Positions 26,068 through 34,409 of a stretch of 64,000 nucleotides of DNA are shown here, piece by piece. Numbering within the stretch: position 1 is the stretch's first letter; every line of letters begins with the position of its first letter. This DNA comes from an uncultured Alistipes sp. (lineage in GTDB: Bacteria > Bacteroidota > Bacteroidia > Bacteroidales > Rikenellaceae): the NCBI GenBank assembly GCA_944321955.1, contig CALUNG010000007.1, positions 41,398-105,397 on the forward strand, given 5' to 3'. The notes under the pieces are model-generated. The model was not told the DNA's origin, searched no databases, and saw only the letters and a list, made by a program, of their open reading frames with translations. A program made the translations under genes and the position numbers.

Positions 26068-26952
26068 ATGAGAGCAGACCATACACCGCATTTTGCGGAT
26101 TACGAACTACTGGATTCGGGCGACTTCGAAAAACTCGAGCGCTTCGGACGTTACGTTACGCGTCGTCCCGAGCCGCAGGCCGTGTGGCACCGTACCCTTT
26201 CTGAAGAGGAGTGGCAGCGGCGTGCCGACGCCTCGTTCCTGCGGGATGCCCGCAGCGACGAACGCGGCGAATGGAGGCTGAAACCGAACGTCCCGTCACG
26301 CTGGAGCGTGGATTACAAGTACGGCGACATGCTTCTGCGCATGCGTCTGGGTCTTACGTCGTTCAAGCACGTAGGCATATTCCCGGAACAGGCATCGAAC
26401 TGGAACTTCATATACGACCGTACATGCGGCCTGCGTTCGCGCGGTATCAGGCCTCGTGTGCTCAATCTCTTTGCATATACCGGCGGAGCGACGCTTGCGG
26501 CCCGTGCGGCCGACGCCGACGTTACGCATGTCGATTCGGTGAAGCAGGTGGTTACGTGGGCCCGCGAGAACATGGTGTCGAGCGGTATGGAGGGAGTACG
26601 GTGGATTGTGGAGGATGCCCTGAAGTTCGTGAACCGCGAGGTGCGTCGCGGCAACCGCTACAACGGCATAATACTTGACCCTCCCGCATACGGGCGCGGT
26701 GCCAACGGCGAAAAATGGGTGCTCGAGGACAACATCGGCGAGATGCTGGAGCGTTGCGCCGAGCTGCTCGAAGCGAAGGATGCCTTCCTGGTGCTGAACC
26801 TCTATTCTATGGGGCTCTCGTCTATGATCGCCCGTACGGCTGTACATCAGGCTTTCGGAGTGCCTGCGGACGAGGAGTCGGGCGAACTCTATTTCGAGGA
26901 CCTTTTCGGCAAGCAGCTCCCGTTGGGTACATACTACCGCTTCACTCGCTGA
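26068..26952 (+). CDS. RlmI-like class I SAM methyltransferase
   Basis: A 294-residue Rossmann-fold methyltransferase. SAM-binding motif I is RVLNLFAYTGGATLAAR, an acidic residue follows in VTHVDSVKQVV, and the catalytic-type motif is NGIILDPPAYGRG. This is the pattern of RlmI-type 23S rRNA cytosine-C5 methyltransferases, but the N-terminal PUA domain of RlmI is absent, as is usual for short Bacteroidota members. The target base is not known. It begins two bases after the U32 gene, so the two are almost certainly cotranscribed. Confidence 0.85.
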   Translation: MRADHTPHFADYELLDSGDFEKLERFGRYVTRRPEPQAVWHRTLSEEEWQRRADASFLRDARSDERGEWRLKPNVPSRWSVDYKYGDMLLRMRLGLTSFKHVGIFPEQASNWNFIYDRTCGLRSRGIRPRVLNLFAYTGGATLAARAADADVTHVDSVKQVVTWARENMVSSGMEGVRWIVEDALKFVNREVRRGNRYNGIILDPPAYGRGANGEKWVLEDNIGEMLERCAELLEAKDAFLVLNLYSMGLSSMIARTAVHQAFGVPADEESGELYFEDLFGKQLPLGTYYRFTR

Positions 26953-26990
26953 CACCAATACGTACAATAAACCCTTAAAACCTTACGGAC

Positions 26991-27275
26991 ATGATATTTC
27001 TTGCTGTCGTTTTCGGTATTCTGAGCGGATGTCTGCTCTCCGTACTTGTGGGCCTGCTGGGCCGCCGCCGCAAACTGGGCTTCGGCTGGGCTTTCCTGCT
27101 GAGCCTCATATTCACGCCTCTGGTGGGCCTGATATGCGTACTGCTGTCGGATCCACTGCCCGAAGGATACGAGCGGTGGGGTTGTCTGGGTACGGTTGTA
27201 GCCATACTCGGCATACTCTTCCTCGCGGCCTTCATATTCGTTCTGCTGGCCTTGGCCGCTGCGGTCACGCTCTGA
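26991..27275 (+). CDS. Small hydrophobic membrane protein, unknown
   Basis: A 94-residue protein with three hydrophobic stretches (about residues 1-23, 32-52 and 65-94). A basic turn GRRRKLG follows the first and a soluble stretch DPLPEGYERWG precedes the third. No family is recognised. It lies 38 bases after the methyltransferase gene on the same strand and converges with the chromate transporter genes after 21 bases, with no obvious terminator between them. Confidence 0.65.
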   Translation: MIFLAVVFGILSGCLLSVLVGLLGRRRKLGFGWAFLLSLIFTPLVGLICVLLSDPLPEGYERWGCLGTVVAILGILFLAAFIFVLLALAAAVTL

Positions 27276-27296
27276 TTCGGGGCAACACCGCTGCCG

Positions 27297-27839
27297 TCAG
27301 AAGACGTAGTATATCACGATGCCTGCGACGGCCGACAATACGATCATCAGTATGGGATTGACCTTGAAGTGCGAACCGGCAAGGCATCCTGCGAAAAGTA
27401 TCCAGCTCCATGCATCGATGAAGTTGGCCTCCTCTTTTGTGGCGGGAAACATCAGCAGCAGCGCCGCCGAGATTATCAGTCCTATGACGGCCGGTTTCAT
27501 CGCCTCGATGGTGTTGTGGACATAGGGGTTGTTGCGCAGCTTCAGAAAGAAACGCGTGAGCAGTATCATCAGCGTGAGTGCCGGCATGCAGACGGCGAAC
27601 GTGGCGACGAGCGATCCCCAGAATCCGGCTACGGTGTAGCCTATGTATGTGGCCGAGTTGATGGCTATGGGGCCCGGCGTGATCTGCGATATGGCCACGA
27701 TGTCCGAGAACTCGGCGCTCGTGAGCCACTGGTGCTGCACGACCACCTCGTGCTGTATGAGCGAAAGCATGCCGTAGCCGCCGCCGAATCCGAAGAATCC
27801 GATCTTCAGATAGCTTACGAAGAGTTCGAGCAGTATCAT
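27297..27839 (-). CDS. Chromate transporter, half-size (second subunit)
   Basis: A 180-residue membrane protein of the CHR family. The family motif GFFGFGGGYGMLSLIQHE is at the N-terminus, followed by DIVAISQITPGPIAINSATYIG, with five or six membrane segments. Half-size CHR proteins are usually made as a pair that together match one full ChrA. It overlaps its partner at 27836 by four bases (ATGA), so the two are translationally coupled. The true substrate may be chromate, sulfate or another anion; chromate is from family name only. Confidence 0.9.
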   Translation of the reverse strand: MILLELFVSYLKIGFFGFGGGYGMLSLIQHEVVVQHQWLTSAEFSDIVAISQITPGPIAINSATYIGYTVAGFWGSLVATFAVCMPALTLMILLTRFFLKLRNNPYVHNTIEAMKPAVIGLIISAALLLMFPATKEEANFIDAWSWILFAGCLAGSHFKVNPILMIVLSAVAGIVIYYVF

Positions 27840-28387
27840 TTTCCGTTATTTTTTGCGATTCGTGTGGTAATGACCGTATAGACGATGCCTATGGCGGCAC
27901 TTGCGAGCAACAGGTATATCGGCGAAAAACCGAAGTACCAGACGACGACGGCGATGACGGCCGCCAGCGCCAGCATCCACCACTTCATGCCCTTGACCAG
28001 ACCTGCAATCGGGGCTATGATCAAAGCCACTACGGCAGGGCGCATTCCCTTGAAGGCGGCATCGACCACCGGATTGGTGCGGATGTCGGCGAAGAACGTG
28101 GCCACGATTATGATTATGACGAACGACGGTATGATGACGCCGAGAATGGCGGCAAGTGCACCGGAGTATCCGCGTATCTTGTAGCCGACGAACACCGACG
28201 AGTTGAGGGCAATGGGGCCCGGTGCCGATTGTGCAAGCGTCAGCAGTTCGAGAAAGTCCTTCTTCTCGATCCATCCGCGTTTGTCGATTATTTCGCGCTC
28301 GATTATGGGTATCATCGCGTAGCCTCCGCCGAAAGTGAAGAGGCCTATCTTGAAAAACGACCAGAAGAGCGCCAGCAAAATATTCAT
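27836..28387 (-). CDS. Chromate transporter, half-size (first subunit)
   Basis: A 183-residue CHR family membrane protein, paralogous to the next gene. It has FKIGLFTFGGGYAMIPIIER at the N-terminus and LLTLAQSAPGPIALNSSVFVG after it, the two conserved CHR motifs. It begins 12 bases after rsmE and ends overlapping the second half-size gene. The pair probably forms the transporter, with the two halves in opposite membrane orientation as described for short CHR pairs. Confidence 0.9.
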   Translation of the reverse strand: MNILLALFWSFFKIGLFTFGGGYAMIPIIEREIIDKRGWIEKKDFLELLTLAQSAPGPIALNSSVFVGYKIRGYSGALAAILGVIIPSFVIIIIVATFFADIRTNPVVDAAFKGMRPAVVALIIAPIAGLVKGMKWWMLALAAVIAVVVWYFGFSPIYLLLASAAIGIVYTVITTRIAKNNGK

Positions 28388-28399
28388 TTTCCTACTGTT

Positions 28400-29110
28400 T
28401 TATTGTTCGTTGACTGTTGCGACCATGACCGTAGCCACTACGGCGGCCGTCTCGGTGCGCAGCCGCTGGTGTCCGAGCGTTATCTCCTCGAAACCGCGCT
28501 CGACAGTTGCCGTTATCTCTTCGGGCGAGAAGTCGCCTTCGGGACCGATCAGCACCATGACATTCTCGCCCGGGGCAATGACCTTCGGCAGATATTTGCG
28601 TTCGCCGCGTGCCTTGTCGCAGTGTGCGATGAATTTGCGGCCGTCGAACGGCATGTCGAGGAGCTCACGCAGCGGTGTCATGTCGTGCAGCCGCGGATGG
28701 TAGGCCTTGAGCGACTGCTTGACGGCGGCCGTCACGACCTTCTCCTCGCGTTCGCGCTTGATAGTCCGGCGCTCGCTGTGTGCGCACTCCAACGGGATTA
28801 TCTCGCTGACACCAACCTCGGTGGCCTTCTCGACGAACCACTCGAAACGCTCGATGTTCTTTGTCGGGGCTACGGCCATCACGAGCCTGTAAGGCATCCG
28901 CTCGAACTCATGCTCGGTAGAGATGACACGCACGGCGCAACGTTTGGGGTTGGCGTCGGTTATTTCGCACAGGTGCATTTCGCCGCGTCCGTCGGTGATA
29001 TACAGACGGTCGCCCGCGCCCATTCGCAGTACGCGTACGCAGTGTTTCGATTCCTCTTCGTCGAGCGTGTACTCGGGCGGAACCATGTCGGGAGCATAGA
29101 AGAGTTGCAT
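28400..29110 (-). CDS. rsmE: 16S rRNA (uracil-1498-N3)-methyltransferase
   Basis: A 236-residue SPOUT-family methyltransferase that modifies U1498 of 16S rRNA. An N-terminal PUA-like RNA-binding part (MQLFYAPDMVPPEYTLDEEE, HCVRVLRMGAGDRLYITDG) precedes the knotted SAM domain with VLIGPEGDFSPEE and ITLGHQRLRTETAAV, the RsmE signatures. ATG 29110 is used because the in-frame codon at 29149 lies upstream of the predicted transcription start. First gene of a unit with the two chromate-transporter halves, 12 bases apart. Confidence 0.95.
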   Translation of the reverse strand: MQLFYAPDMVPPEYTLDEEESKHCVRVLRMGAGDRLYITDGRGEMHLCEITDANPKRCAVRVISTEHEFERMPYRLVMAVAPTKNIERFEWFVEKATEVGVSEIIPLECAHSERRTIKREREEKVVTAAVKQSLKAYHPRLHDMTPLRELLDMPFDGRKFIAHCDKARGERKYLPKVIAPGENVMVLIGPEGDFSPEEITATVERGFEEITLGHQRLRTETAAVVATVMVATVNEQ

Positions 29111-29137
29111 GGTCTTACAATTTGTTTTTTGCAGCCG

Positions 29138-29145
29138 CAAAGTTA
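29138..29145 (-). promoter_or_regulatory. Putative -7 element for rsmE
   Basis: TAACTTTG on the minus strand, 27 bases before the rsmE ATG. Confidence 0.55.
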
Positions 29146-29260
29146 ACAAAAGTTGCCGATAATAGCGACAACGGCTGTAAGGGTGTGTCTGATTGTTCTA
29201 TTTTGTGTCTGTTTTCTGCAAAAAACGGAACGATGATTTGTATTGCCGCGGATATTTCTG

Positions 29261-29268
29261 TATATTTG
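29261..29268 (+). promoter_or_regulatory. Promoter of the nuclease lipoprotein gene
   Basis: TATATTTG at -7 with TTTG at 29237-29240, a 20-base spacer. It lies 18 bases before the ATG at 29287 and rules out the longer frame from 29122. Confidence 0.72.
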
Positions 29269-29286
29269 TTAAATAACGATTTTCTT

Positions 29287-30501
29287 ATGATGAGTAGAGT
29301 GTTGAGAAGTGCGGTTCTGGCCGTATCGGCTACGGTGATACTGGTATGCTGCACGAAGGAGAATACCGAAGCTGTGCCGGATAATGATACGGTGTTGACC
29401 GTCGGCACGATAGCAGTTGTACCGTCGGACGGTATTGTCGACGGCCGTTTCCAGATAACCATAACCGACCGCGGCAACAACGAGGTGAAAGTCATGCCAG
29501 ACGGTACGGTCGTGACCGAGGCATCGTTCGACGAGACGACGAGCGAGATAGTCTTTACCGTCGGCGAGAATACGGGTATGGTCCGCTCGGGTTATATCGT
29601 GCTCTCGTGCGGCAAGGCCGCCGAGGTGGCCAAAATTGAGCAGCGACCCGGAACGATACTCAAGGGCAAGTCGGGCTGGTACGAGATTCCGGCCATCGTC
29701 GATAACGATTCCTATATATATTATTCGCATTCGTCGCTGCCGTCGGCGCCGGATCGCCGCAACTATTCGTTCTGCTTCTCGACCGACATGTATGCGTCGC
29801 TGTGGGTGGCATATCCGCTGCATGAGTGCTATCTCGGTTCGGCCGATCGCCGCGATACCTTTGGCTACGACAAGGATTTCGCCACGTTCTGCGGCGATGT
29901 CGACTGCGGCATGCAGGCTCAGGTGTCAGGTGCATACTATACCGAATTCGGAAATACCGTTACCAGCTCCACGAACCTGCAGTATTCGCGCGGACACCAG
30001 TTGCCGTCAGCCGACCGTACGGCCAGCTCCGCCGACAACGATACGAGTTTCTATGCCACTAACATGACGCCGCAGCGTCAGTCGCTCAACGGCGGTGCGT
30101 GGTACAAGCTCGAGAATCTGGTCCGCACGCAGTGGATGTGCAGCGATACGCTCTACGTCGTAACGGGGGCCATGTTCGAGGATGGACATGCCACGGCATA
30201 CGACAACAAGAGCCGGGGCAAATGCGTGCCGGTACCCACGAAGTACTGGAAGGTGCTGCTCCGCACGCGCGACGGCAATACGGGACGCAGCGTTGCCGAG
30301 TGCAGCGCATCTGAATTGCAGTGTATAGGTTTTGTGCTGGAACACAACGATTCGCGCGGCTCGCAGAAGGTTTATACGACCGATGCCCGCAGCGTGGAGC
30401 AGATGGAGGAGCTTACTGGCTTCACATTCTTCCCCACTGTGCCCAATGCTCCCAAGAATGTGTGCGATACGTCGTTGTGGGGCGGTCTGACAGCTCAATA
30501 G
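29287..30501 (+). CDS. Secreted DNA/RNA non-specific endonuclease, lipoprotein
   Basis: A 404-residue protein. The signal peptide ends in VILVCC (lipid-anchored Cys at about 21-22), followed by TKENTEAV. Residues about 40-115 form a BACON-like beta domain ending in YIVLSCGKAAEVAKIEQR. The rest is a beta-beta-alpha-metal nuclease of the NUC1 family: SRGHQLPSADRTAS with the presumed catalytic His, then SFYATNMTPQRQSLNGGAW with the metal-binding Asn, and DTLYVVTGAMF. The classic DRGH is SRGH here; His and the following Asn are kept, so activity is likely. Probably degrades nucleic acid at the cell surface or in the periplasm. An ATG at 29290 is an equal alternative start. Confidence 0.85.
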   Translation: MMSRVLRSAVLAVSATVILVCCTKENTEAVPDNDTVLTVGTIAVVPSDGIVDGRFQITITDRGNNEVKVMPDGTVVTEASFDETTSEIVFTVGENTGMVRSGYIVLSCGKAAEVAKIEQRPGTILKGKSGWYEIPAIVDNDSYIYYSHSSLPSAPDRRNYSFCFSTDMYASLWVAYPLHECYLGSADRRDTFGYDKDFATFCGDVDCGMQAQVSGAYYTEFGNTVTSSTNLQYSRGHQLPSADRTASSADNDTSFYATNMTPQRQSLNGGAWYKLENLVRTQWMCSDTLYVVTGAMFEDGHATAYDNKSRGKCVPVPTKYWKVLLRTRDGNTGRSVAECSASELQCIGFVLEHNDSRGSQKVYTTDARSVEQMEELTGFTFFPTVPNAPKNVCDTSLWGGLTAQ

Positions 30502-30520
30502 TCGGCCGAGACACAACAAA

Positions 30521-30555
30521 AAACAAGAGAAACCTTTCGGGGTTTCTCTTGTTTT
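30521..30555. terminator. Bidirectional terminator between nuclease gene and tRNA-Gln
   Basis: A stem of at least 12 pairs (ACAAGAGAAACC and complement) with a 6-base loop. TTTT follows on the plus strand and the complementary T-run on the minus strand. Confidence 0.82.
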
Positions 30556-30577
30556 ATCCTTGATGACAAGGAGTTTG

Positions 30578-30648
30578 TTGGGCTACCAGGACTCGAACCT
30601 AGAATGACAGGACCAGAATCTGTAGTGTTACCATTACACCATAGCCCA
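30578..30648 (-). tRNA. tRNA-Gln (anticodon CTG)
   Basis: A 71-base cloverleaf on the minus strand. The acceptor stem is TGGGCTA/TAGCCCA with discriminator A, the D stem GTGT/ACAC, and the T arm CTAGG-TTCGAGT-CCTGG. The anticodon loop TTCTGGT has CTG at 30614-30616, reading CAG codons. The 3' CCA is not encoded. The last pair of the anticodon stem is an A-C mismatch (ACAGA/CCTGT). Confidence 0.93.
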
Positions 30649-30669
30649 ATGTTCTTCAGAACGGTGATG

Positions 30670-30677
30670 CAAAAGTA
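30670..30677 (-). promoter_or_regulatory. Promoter of tRNA-Gln
   Basis: TACTTTTG at -7 on the minus strand with TTTG at 30697-30700, a 19-base spacer, 22 bases before the tRNA 5' end. Confidence 0.7.
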
Positions 30678-30719
30678 GAACATAATTTTGCTTTTTCAAA
30701 GAAAAAACGAAAAAAATTG

Positions 30720-30727
30720 TATATTTG
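30720..30727 (+). promoter_or_regulatory. Putative -7 element for the nucleoside permease
   Basis: TATATTTG on the plus strand, 52 bases before the ATG at 30780. No -33 TTTG at the usual distance. Confidence 0.55.
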
Positions 30728-30779
30728 CTTTAATATTTTTTCAACCGCAACCTGTTGCGGACCATAAAACGAATTTTGT

Positions 30780-32099
30780 ATGAGCATAAAACTTCGATTG
30801 ACTGTAATGAACTTCCTGCAATTCGCAGTGTGGGGTTCGTATCTTGTATGTATCGGCAATTTCCTGGGTCGTGTGGGCCTGGGCGACTACATCTCGTGGT
30901 TCTATATCGCGCAGGGTGTGGTTTCGATCTTCATGCCGGCCATCATCGGCGCTATCGCCGACAAATTCATCCAGCCGCAGCGTCTGCTCGGCATCTCGCA
31001 CCTGCTGGCTGCAGGATTCATGCTTGCCGCCGCATACTTCGGTATCGAGGCGACACGTCTGACGGCCGAGAGCCTGCCTACGTCGATATGGCCGATATTT
31101 ACGACATACTGCCTCAGCGTGGCATTCTACATGCCGACGATAGCACTGTCGAATACCGTGGCATTCTCGATCCTCAAGAGCCACGGATACGATACAGTCA
31201 AGGACTTCCCTCCTATCCGCGTATTCGGAACCGTCGGTTTCATTGCAGCCATGTGGTTCGTCAACTTCGTAAGTTTCGGTCTGGCCGAGGCTGCGCAGTT
31301 CACATACATGCAGCTTGTCGTATGCGGTACCATAGGGCTGGTTCTGGGTCTCTACTCGTTCACGTTGCCGCAGTGCCCGATCTGTGCCGACGAGAGCCGG
31401 AACAAGACGCTCGTACAGCGTCTCGGTCTTGATGCCTTCGTACTCTTCAAGCAGAAGAAGATGGCGCTCTTCTTCATCTTCTCGATGCTGCTGGGCGTCT
31501 CGCTGCAGATAACCAACGGCTACGCCACTCCCTATATCAACAGCTTTGCTGCATCGTCGCAGAGCTGGTTCGCCGAAAATCCGACGTTGCTTGTGTCGGT
31601 ATCGCAGATTTCGGAGGCCTTGTGCATACTTCTCATTCCGTTCTTCCTCGGACGCTTCGGCATCAAACGCGTGATGATGATTGCCATGTTCGCATGGGTG
31701 TTGCGCTTCGGTTTCTTCGGCTTGGGTACCACTGAGAGCGCATTGGGTATAATCGCCCTGTTCATCTCGTGCCTGGTATACGGTGTGGCATTCGACTTCT
31801 TCAATGTTTCTGGTGCACTTTTCGTCGAGCAGGAGGCATCGAAGCCCATGCAGGCCTCGGCACAGGGACTCTTCATGCTGATGACCAACGGTATCGGAGC
31901 CTCGGTCGGAACGTGGATCGCCGGCAAGGTGGTGTCGCACTACTGCGACTGGAACAACGGCTATCTGGTTGCCCGCGATGGTGTGAGCGGAGGCTGGCAG
32001 GCTACGTGGGGAATATTTGCCGCATACGCGCTTGTGGTAGCTCTGGTCTTCACCGTGGCATTCAAGTACAAGCACAATCCTGCCGCACTGAAGAAGTAA
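30780..32099 (+). CDS. NupG/XapB-like nucleoside:H+ symporter (MFS)
   Basis: A 439-residue twelve-segment inner-membrane transporter. The opening RLTVMNFLQFAVWGSYLVCIGNF and the segment FYMPTIALSNTVAF are characteristic of the nucleoside permease family. The MFS loop between segments 2 and 3 is IGAIADKFIQPQRLLG, and IRVFGTVGFIAA marks the fourth segment. The substrate is inferred to be nucleosides. It stands alone with its own promoter and terminator. The nuclease lipoprotein upstream on the same strand could supply nucleosides, but the tRNA and a terminator separate them. Confidence 0.9.
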   Translation: MSIKLRLTVMNFLQFAVWGSYLVCIGNFLGRVGLGDYISWFYIAQGVVSIFMPAIIGAIADKFIQPQRLLGISHLLAAGFMLAAAYFGIEATRLTAESLPTSIWPIFTTYCLSVAFYMPTIALSNTVAFSILKSHGYDTVKDFPPIRVFGTVGFIAAMWFVNFVSFGLAEAAQFTYMQLVVCGTIGLVLGLYSFTLPQCPICADESRNKTLVQRLGLDAFVLFKQKKMALFFIFSMLLGVSLQITNGYATPYINSFAASSQSWFAENPTLLVSVSQISEALCILLIPFFLGRFGIKRVMMIAMFAWVLRFGFFGLGTTESALGIIALFISCLVYGVAFDFFNVSGALFVEQEASKPMQASAQGLFMLMTNGIGASVGTWIAGKVVSHYCDWNNGYLVARDGVSGGWQATWGIFAAYALVVALVFTVAFKYKHNPAALKK

Positions 32100-32123
32100 C
32101 GGTCGAACAACCGTTCGATATAC

Positions 32124-32157
32124 AACGCCCGCAGTCTTTCGACGGACTGCGGGCGTT
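32124..32157 (+). terminator. Intrinsic terminator after the nucleoside permease
   Basis: A 13-base-pair stem (AACGCCCGCAGTC and complement) with an 8-base loop, followed by TTGTTT. Confidence 0.85.
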
Positions 32158-32198
32158 TTGTTTATGTCGCGGTATTGCAAATTTATGGCGACATTAAA

Positions 32199-32234
32199 AA
32201 AGCACCGGACACAAAGAAAAGTGTCCGGTGCTTT
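32199..32234 (-). terminator. Intrinsic terminator after the M3 peptidase pair
   Basis: On the minus strand a perfect 14-base-pair stem (AAAGCACCGGACAC) with an 8-base loop, followed by a T-run; 24 bases after the stop of the second peptidase. Confidence 0.87.
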
Positions 32235-32258
32235 GTATGGTTATAAGCAGGTGATCGG

Positions 32259-34406
32259 TTACTCCTCCTTGTCGAGCTGCATCTTGTCGATGAGGGCCTT
32301 GGTCTGAGGCTTGTGGCCGCGGAACTTGACATAGAGCTTCATCGGGTGCTCCTTGCCTCCCTTCGACAGTATGTTCTTGCGGAACGAATCGGCAACCTCA
32401 CGGTTGAAGATGCCCTTCTCCTTGAAGAGCGAATAGGCATCGGCCGCAAGAACCTCGGCCCACTTGTAGCCGTAATATCCTGCGGCATAGCCGCCCGCAA
32501 AGATATGGGTGAATGCCGGAGCCATGGCCGTACCCTTGATTACGGGCAGTACCTGTGCCGGAGCCATCGAAGCCTCCTCGAAAGCCTCGACGTCGCCTGT
32601 GTAGGGCTCGGTCAGCGTATGCCATGCCATGTCGGTCAGACCGAATGATAGCTGGCGTACATTACCGTAGGCTGCGAGGTAGTTCTGAGCCGCAACGATC
32701 TTCTCGACAAGCTCGGCCGGGATGGGTTCGCCCGTCTCGTAGTGCTTGGCCCACAAGTCGAGGTACTCCTTTTCGGTAGCCCAGTTCTCCATGATCTGCG
32801 AAGGCAGCTCGACGAAGTCGCGATAGACGTTCGTGCCGTTCAGAGACTCGTACTTGCCCTCGCCCAGCATGCCGTGCAGGGCGTGTCCGAACTCGTGGAG
32901 GAACGTCTGGAACTCGTCGAATGTAAGCAGCGACGGTTTGCTCTCGGTCGGCTTCGTGAAGTTCATCACAAGCGATACGAGCGGACGCGTCTCCTTGCCG
33001 TCGACGATCTTCGCACCGCGGAATTCGGTCATCCATGCGCCCGAGCGTTTCGATGCGCGCGGGAAAAAGTCGAGATAAAGTACGGCCATGAACTTGCCCT
33101 TGTCGTCGGTGACCTCGTAGGCCGTAACGTCGGGATGATAGACCTGAATGTCGGTACGTGGCGTGAAGTTGAGCCCGTAGAGCTTGTTGGCAAGCAGGAA
33201 TACGCCGTCCTTAACATTCTCGAGGCGAAGGTAGGGCTTTACCAGCTCGTCGTTGAGCTCGTATTTCTCGTGCTTGTATTTCTCGGAGTAGTATGCCCAG
33301 TCCCACGGCATCACGTCGCCTTCCAGGCCCAGCGAGTGTGCATATTCGTTGATCCTGTCGTAATCCTTGTCGGCGTACTCCTTGGTCTCGGCCAGCAGTT
33401 CGGCCAGGAAATCGTTTACGGTCTTGGTATTCTCGGCCATGCGGTTCTCGAGAACGTAGTCGGCGTAGCACTCGTATCCCAGAAGATTGGCAATCTTCAG
33501 ACGCAGTTCGGCTATACGCTCGAGTGTGGCCGTATTGTCGAACTCGCCACCGAGCGCACGCGAGTTGTTGGCACGCCACAACTGCTCCTTGAGATCGCGC
33601 TGCGTCGAATAGGTTATGAACGGCAGGTAGCTCGGATACTGCAACGTGACGGTCCAACCCTTTTCGCCGCGGGCCTTGGCCTCGAGAGCCATGCTCTCCT
33701 TTACATAGTCGGGCAGTTCCTCGACCTTTTTGGGATCGGTGATGTTGAGCGTGAAGGCGTTGGTAGCCGAGAGCGAATTCTGCCCGAACTTGAGCGTCAG
33801 GGCCGACAACTCGCTGGTGTATTGACGGTAAAGCTCCTTCTTCTCTTCAGACAGGTCGGCACCGCTGCGGGCAAAGCCCTTGTAGGTATCCTCCAAGAGC
33901 TTCTTGTCCTCTTTCGAAAGGCCGAAGCCCGGATGCTCGTACACGGCCTTTACACGTGCGAAGAGCTGCGGATTGAGGGCTATGTCGTTTGCCAGTTCCG
34001 TAAGCTTGGGCTGGATTTCGAGGGCTATCTGCTGCATCTGGTCCGAGGTGTCGGCCTCGAGCAGATTGTAGAATATACCCTCAATACGGCTGAGAAGCTC
34101 GCCCTGACGTTCGAGCGCCACGATCGTATTGGCGAATGTCGGCTTTGCCGGATTGTTGACTATCGCATCGAGCTCGGCGCGCGATACGGCGATGGCTGTT
34201 TCGAATGCCGGCATGTAGTCGGTTATCTTGATCGAATCGAACGGTGGCGTCTGGAACGGAGTGTCCCAGTCGGCCAGCAGCGGATTCGACTTGTCGATTT
34301 CGGGCAGTTGCACTACCGGCATTGAGTTGTCGGCGCATCCTGCCGCAAACGCGGAGATACACATAAACATCAAGATTTTTCCTGTTGAGTTCACTAAGTT
34401 TTTCAT
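32259..34406 (-). CDS. M3 family metallopeptidase, lipoprotein (Dcp-like), second of pair
   Basis: A 715-residue zinc peptidase. The zinc motif HEFGHALHGML lies near residue 505, with the downstream zinc-ligand Glu in the following helix (LPSQIMENWA). The N-terminal signal ends in FAAGC (Cys24), so it is a predicted lipoprotein, unlike cytosolic Dcp and oligopeptidase A of enterobacteria. The body follows the Dcp pattern (NPLLADWDTPFQTPPFDSIK at the start of the mature part; FAGGYAAGYYGYKWAEVLAADAY near the end). It is expected to trim peptides in the periplasm or at the surface. The ATG is three bases after the stop of its paralogue. Confidence 0.93.
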   Translation of the reverse strand: MKNLVNSTGKILMFMCISAFAAGCADNSMPVVQLPEIDKSNPLLADWDTPFQTPPFDSIKITDYMPAFETAIAVSRAELDAIVNNPAKPTFANTIVALERQGELLSRIEGIFYNLLEADTSDQMQQIALEIQPKLTELANDIALNPQLFARVKAVYEHPGFGLSKEDKKLLEDTYKGFARSGADLSEEKKELYRQYTSELSALTLKFGQNSLSATNAFTLNITDPKKVEELPDYVKESMALEAKARGEKGWTVTLQYPSYLPFITYSTQRDLKEQLWRANNSRALGGEFDNTATLERIAELRLKIANLLGYECYADYVLENRMAENTKTVNDFLAELLAETKEYADKDYDRINEYAHSLGLEGDVMPWDWAYYSEKYKHEKYELNDELVKPYLRLENVKDGVFLLANKLYGLNFTPRTDIQVYHPDVTAYEVTDDKGKFMAVLYLDFFPRASKRSGAWMTEFRGAKIVDGKETRPLVSLVMNFTKPTESKPSLLTFDEFQTFLHEFGHALHGMLGEGKYESLNGTNVYRDFVELPSQIMENWATEKEYLDLWAKHYETGEPIPAELVEKIVAAQNYLAAYGNVRQLSFGLTDMAWHTLTEPYTGDVEAFEEASMAPAQVLPVIKGTAMAPAFTHIFAGGYAAGYYGYKWAEVLAADAYSLFKEKGIFNREVADSFRKNILSKGGKEHPMKLYVKFRGHKPQTKALIDKMQLDKEE

Positions 34407-34409
34407 ACT

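Noticed and set aside
26953-27300. Attenuator or terminator between the small membrane protein and the chromate transporter genes
   Set aside because: No stem with a T-run was found in the 21-base gap or the flanking gene ends.
32742-34325. A 527-codon open frame on the plus strand
   Set aside because: It is the complement of the second M3 peptidase and has no promoter or motif of its own.
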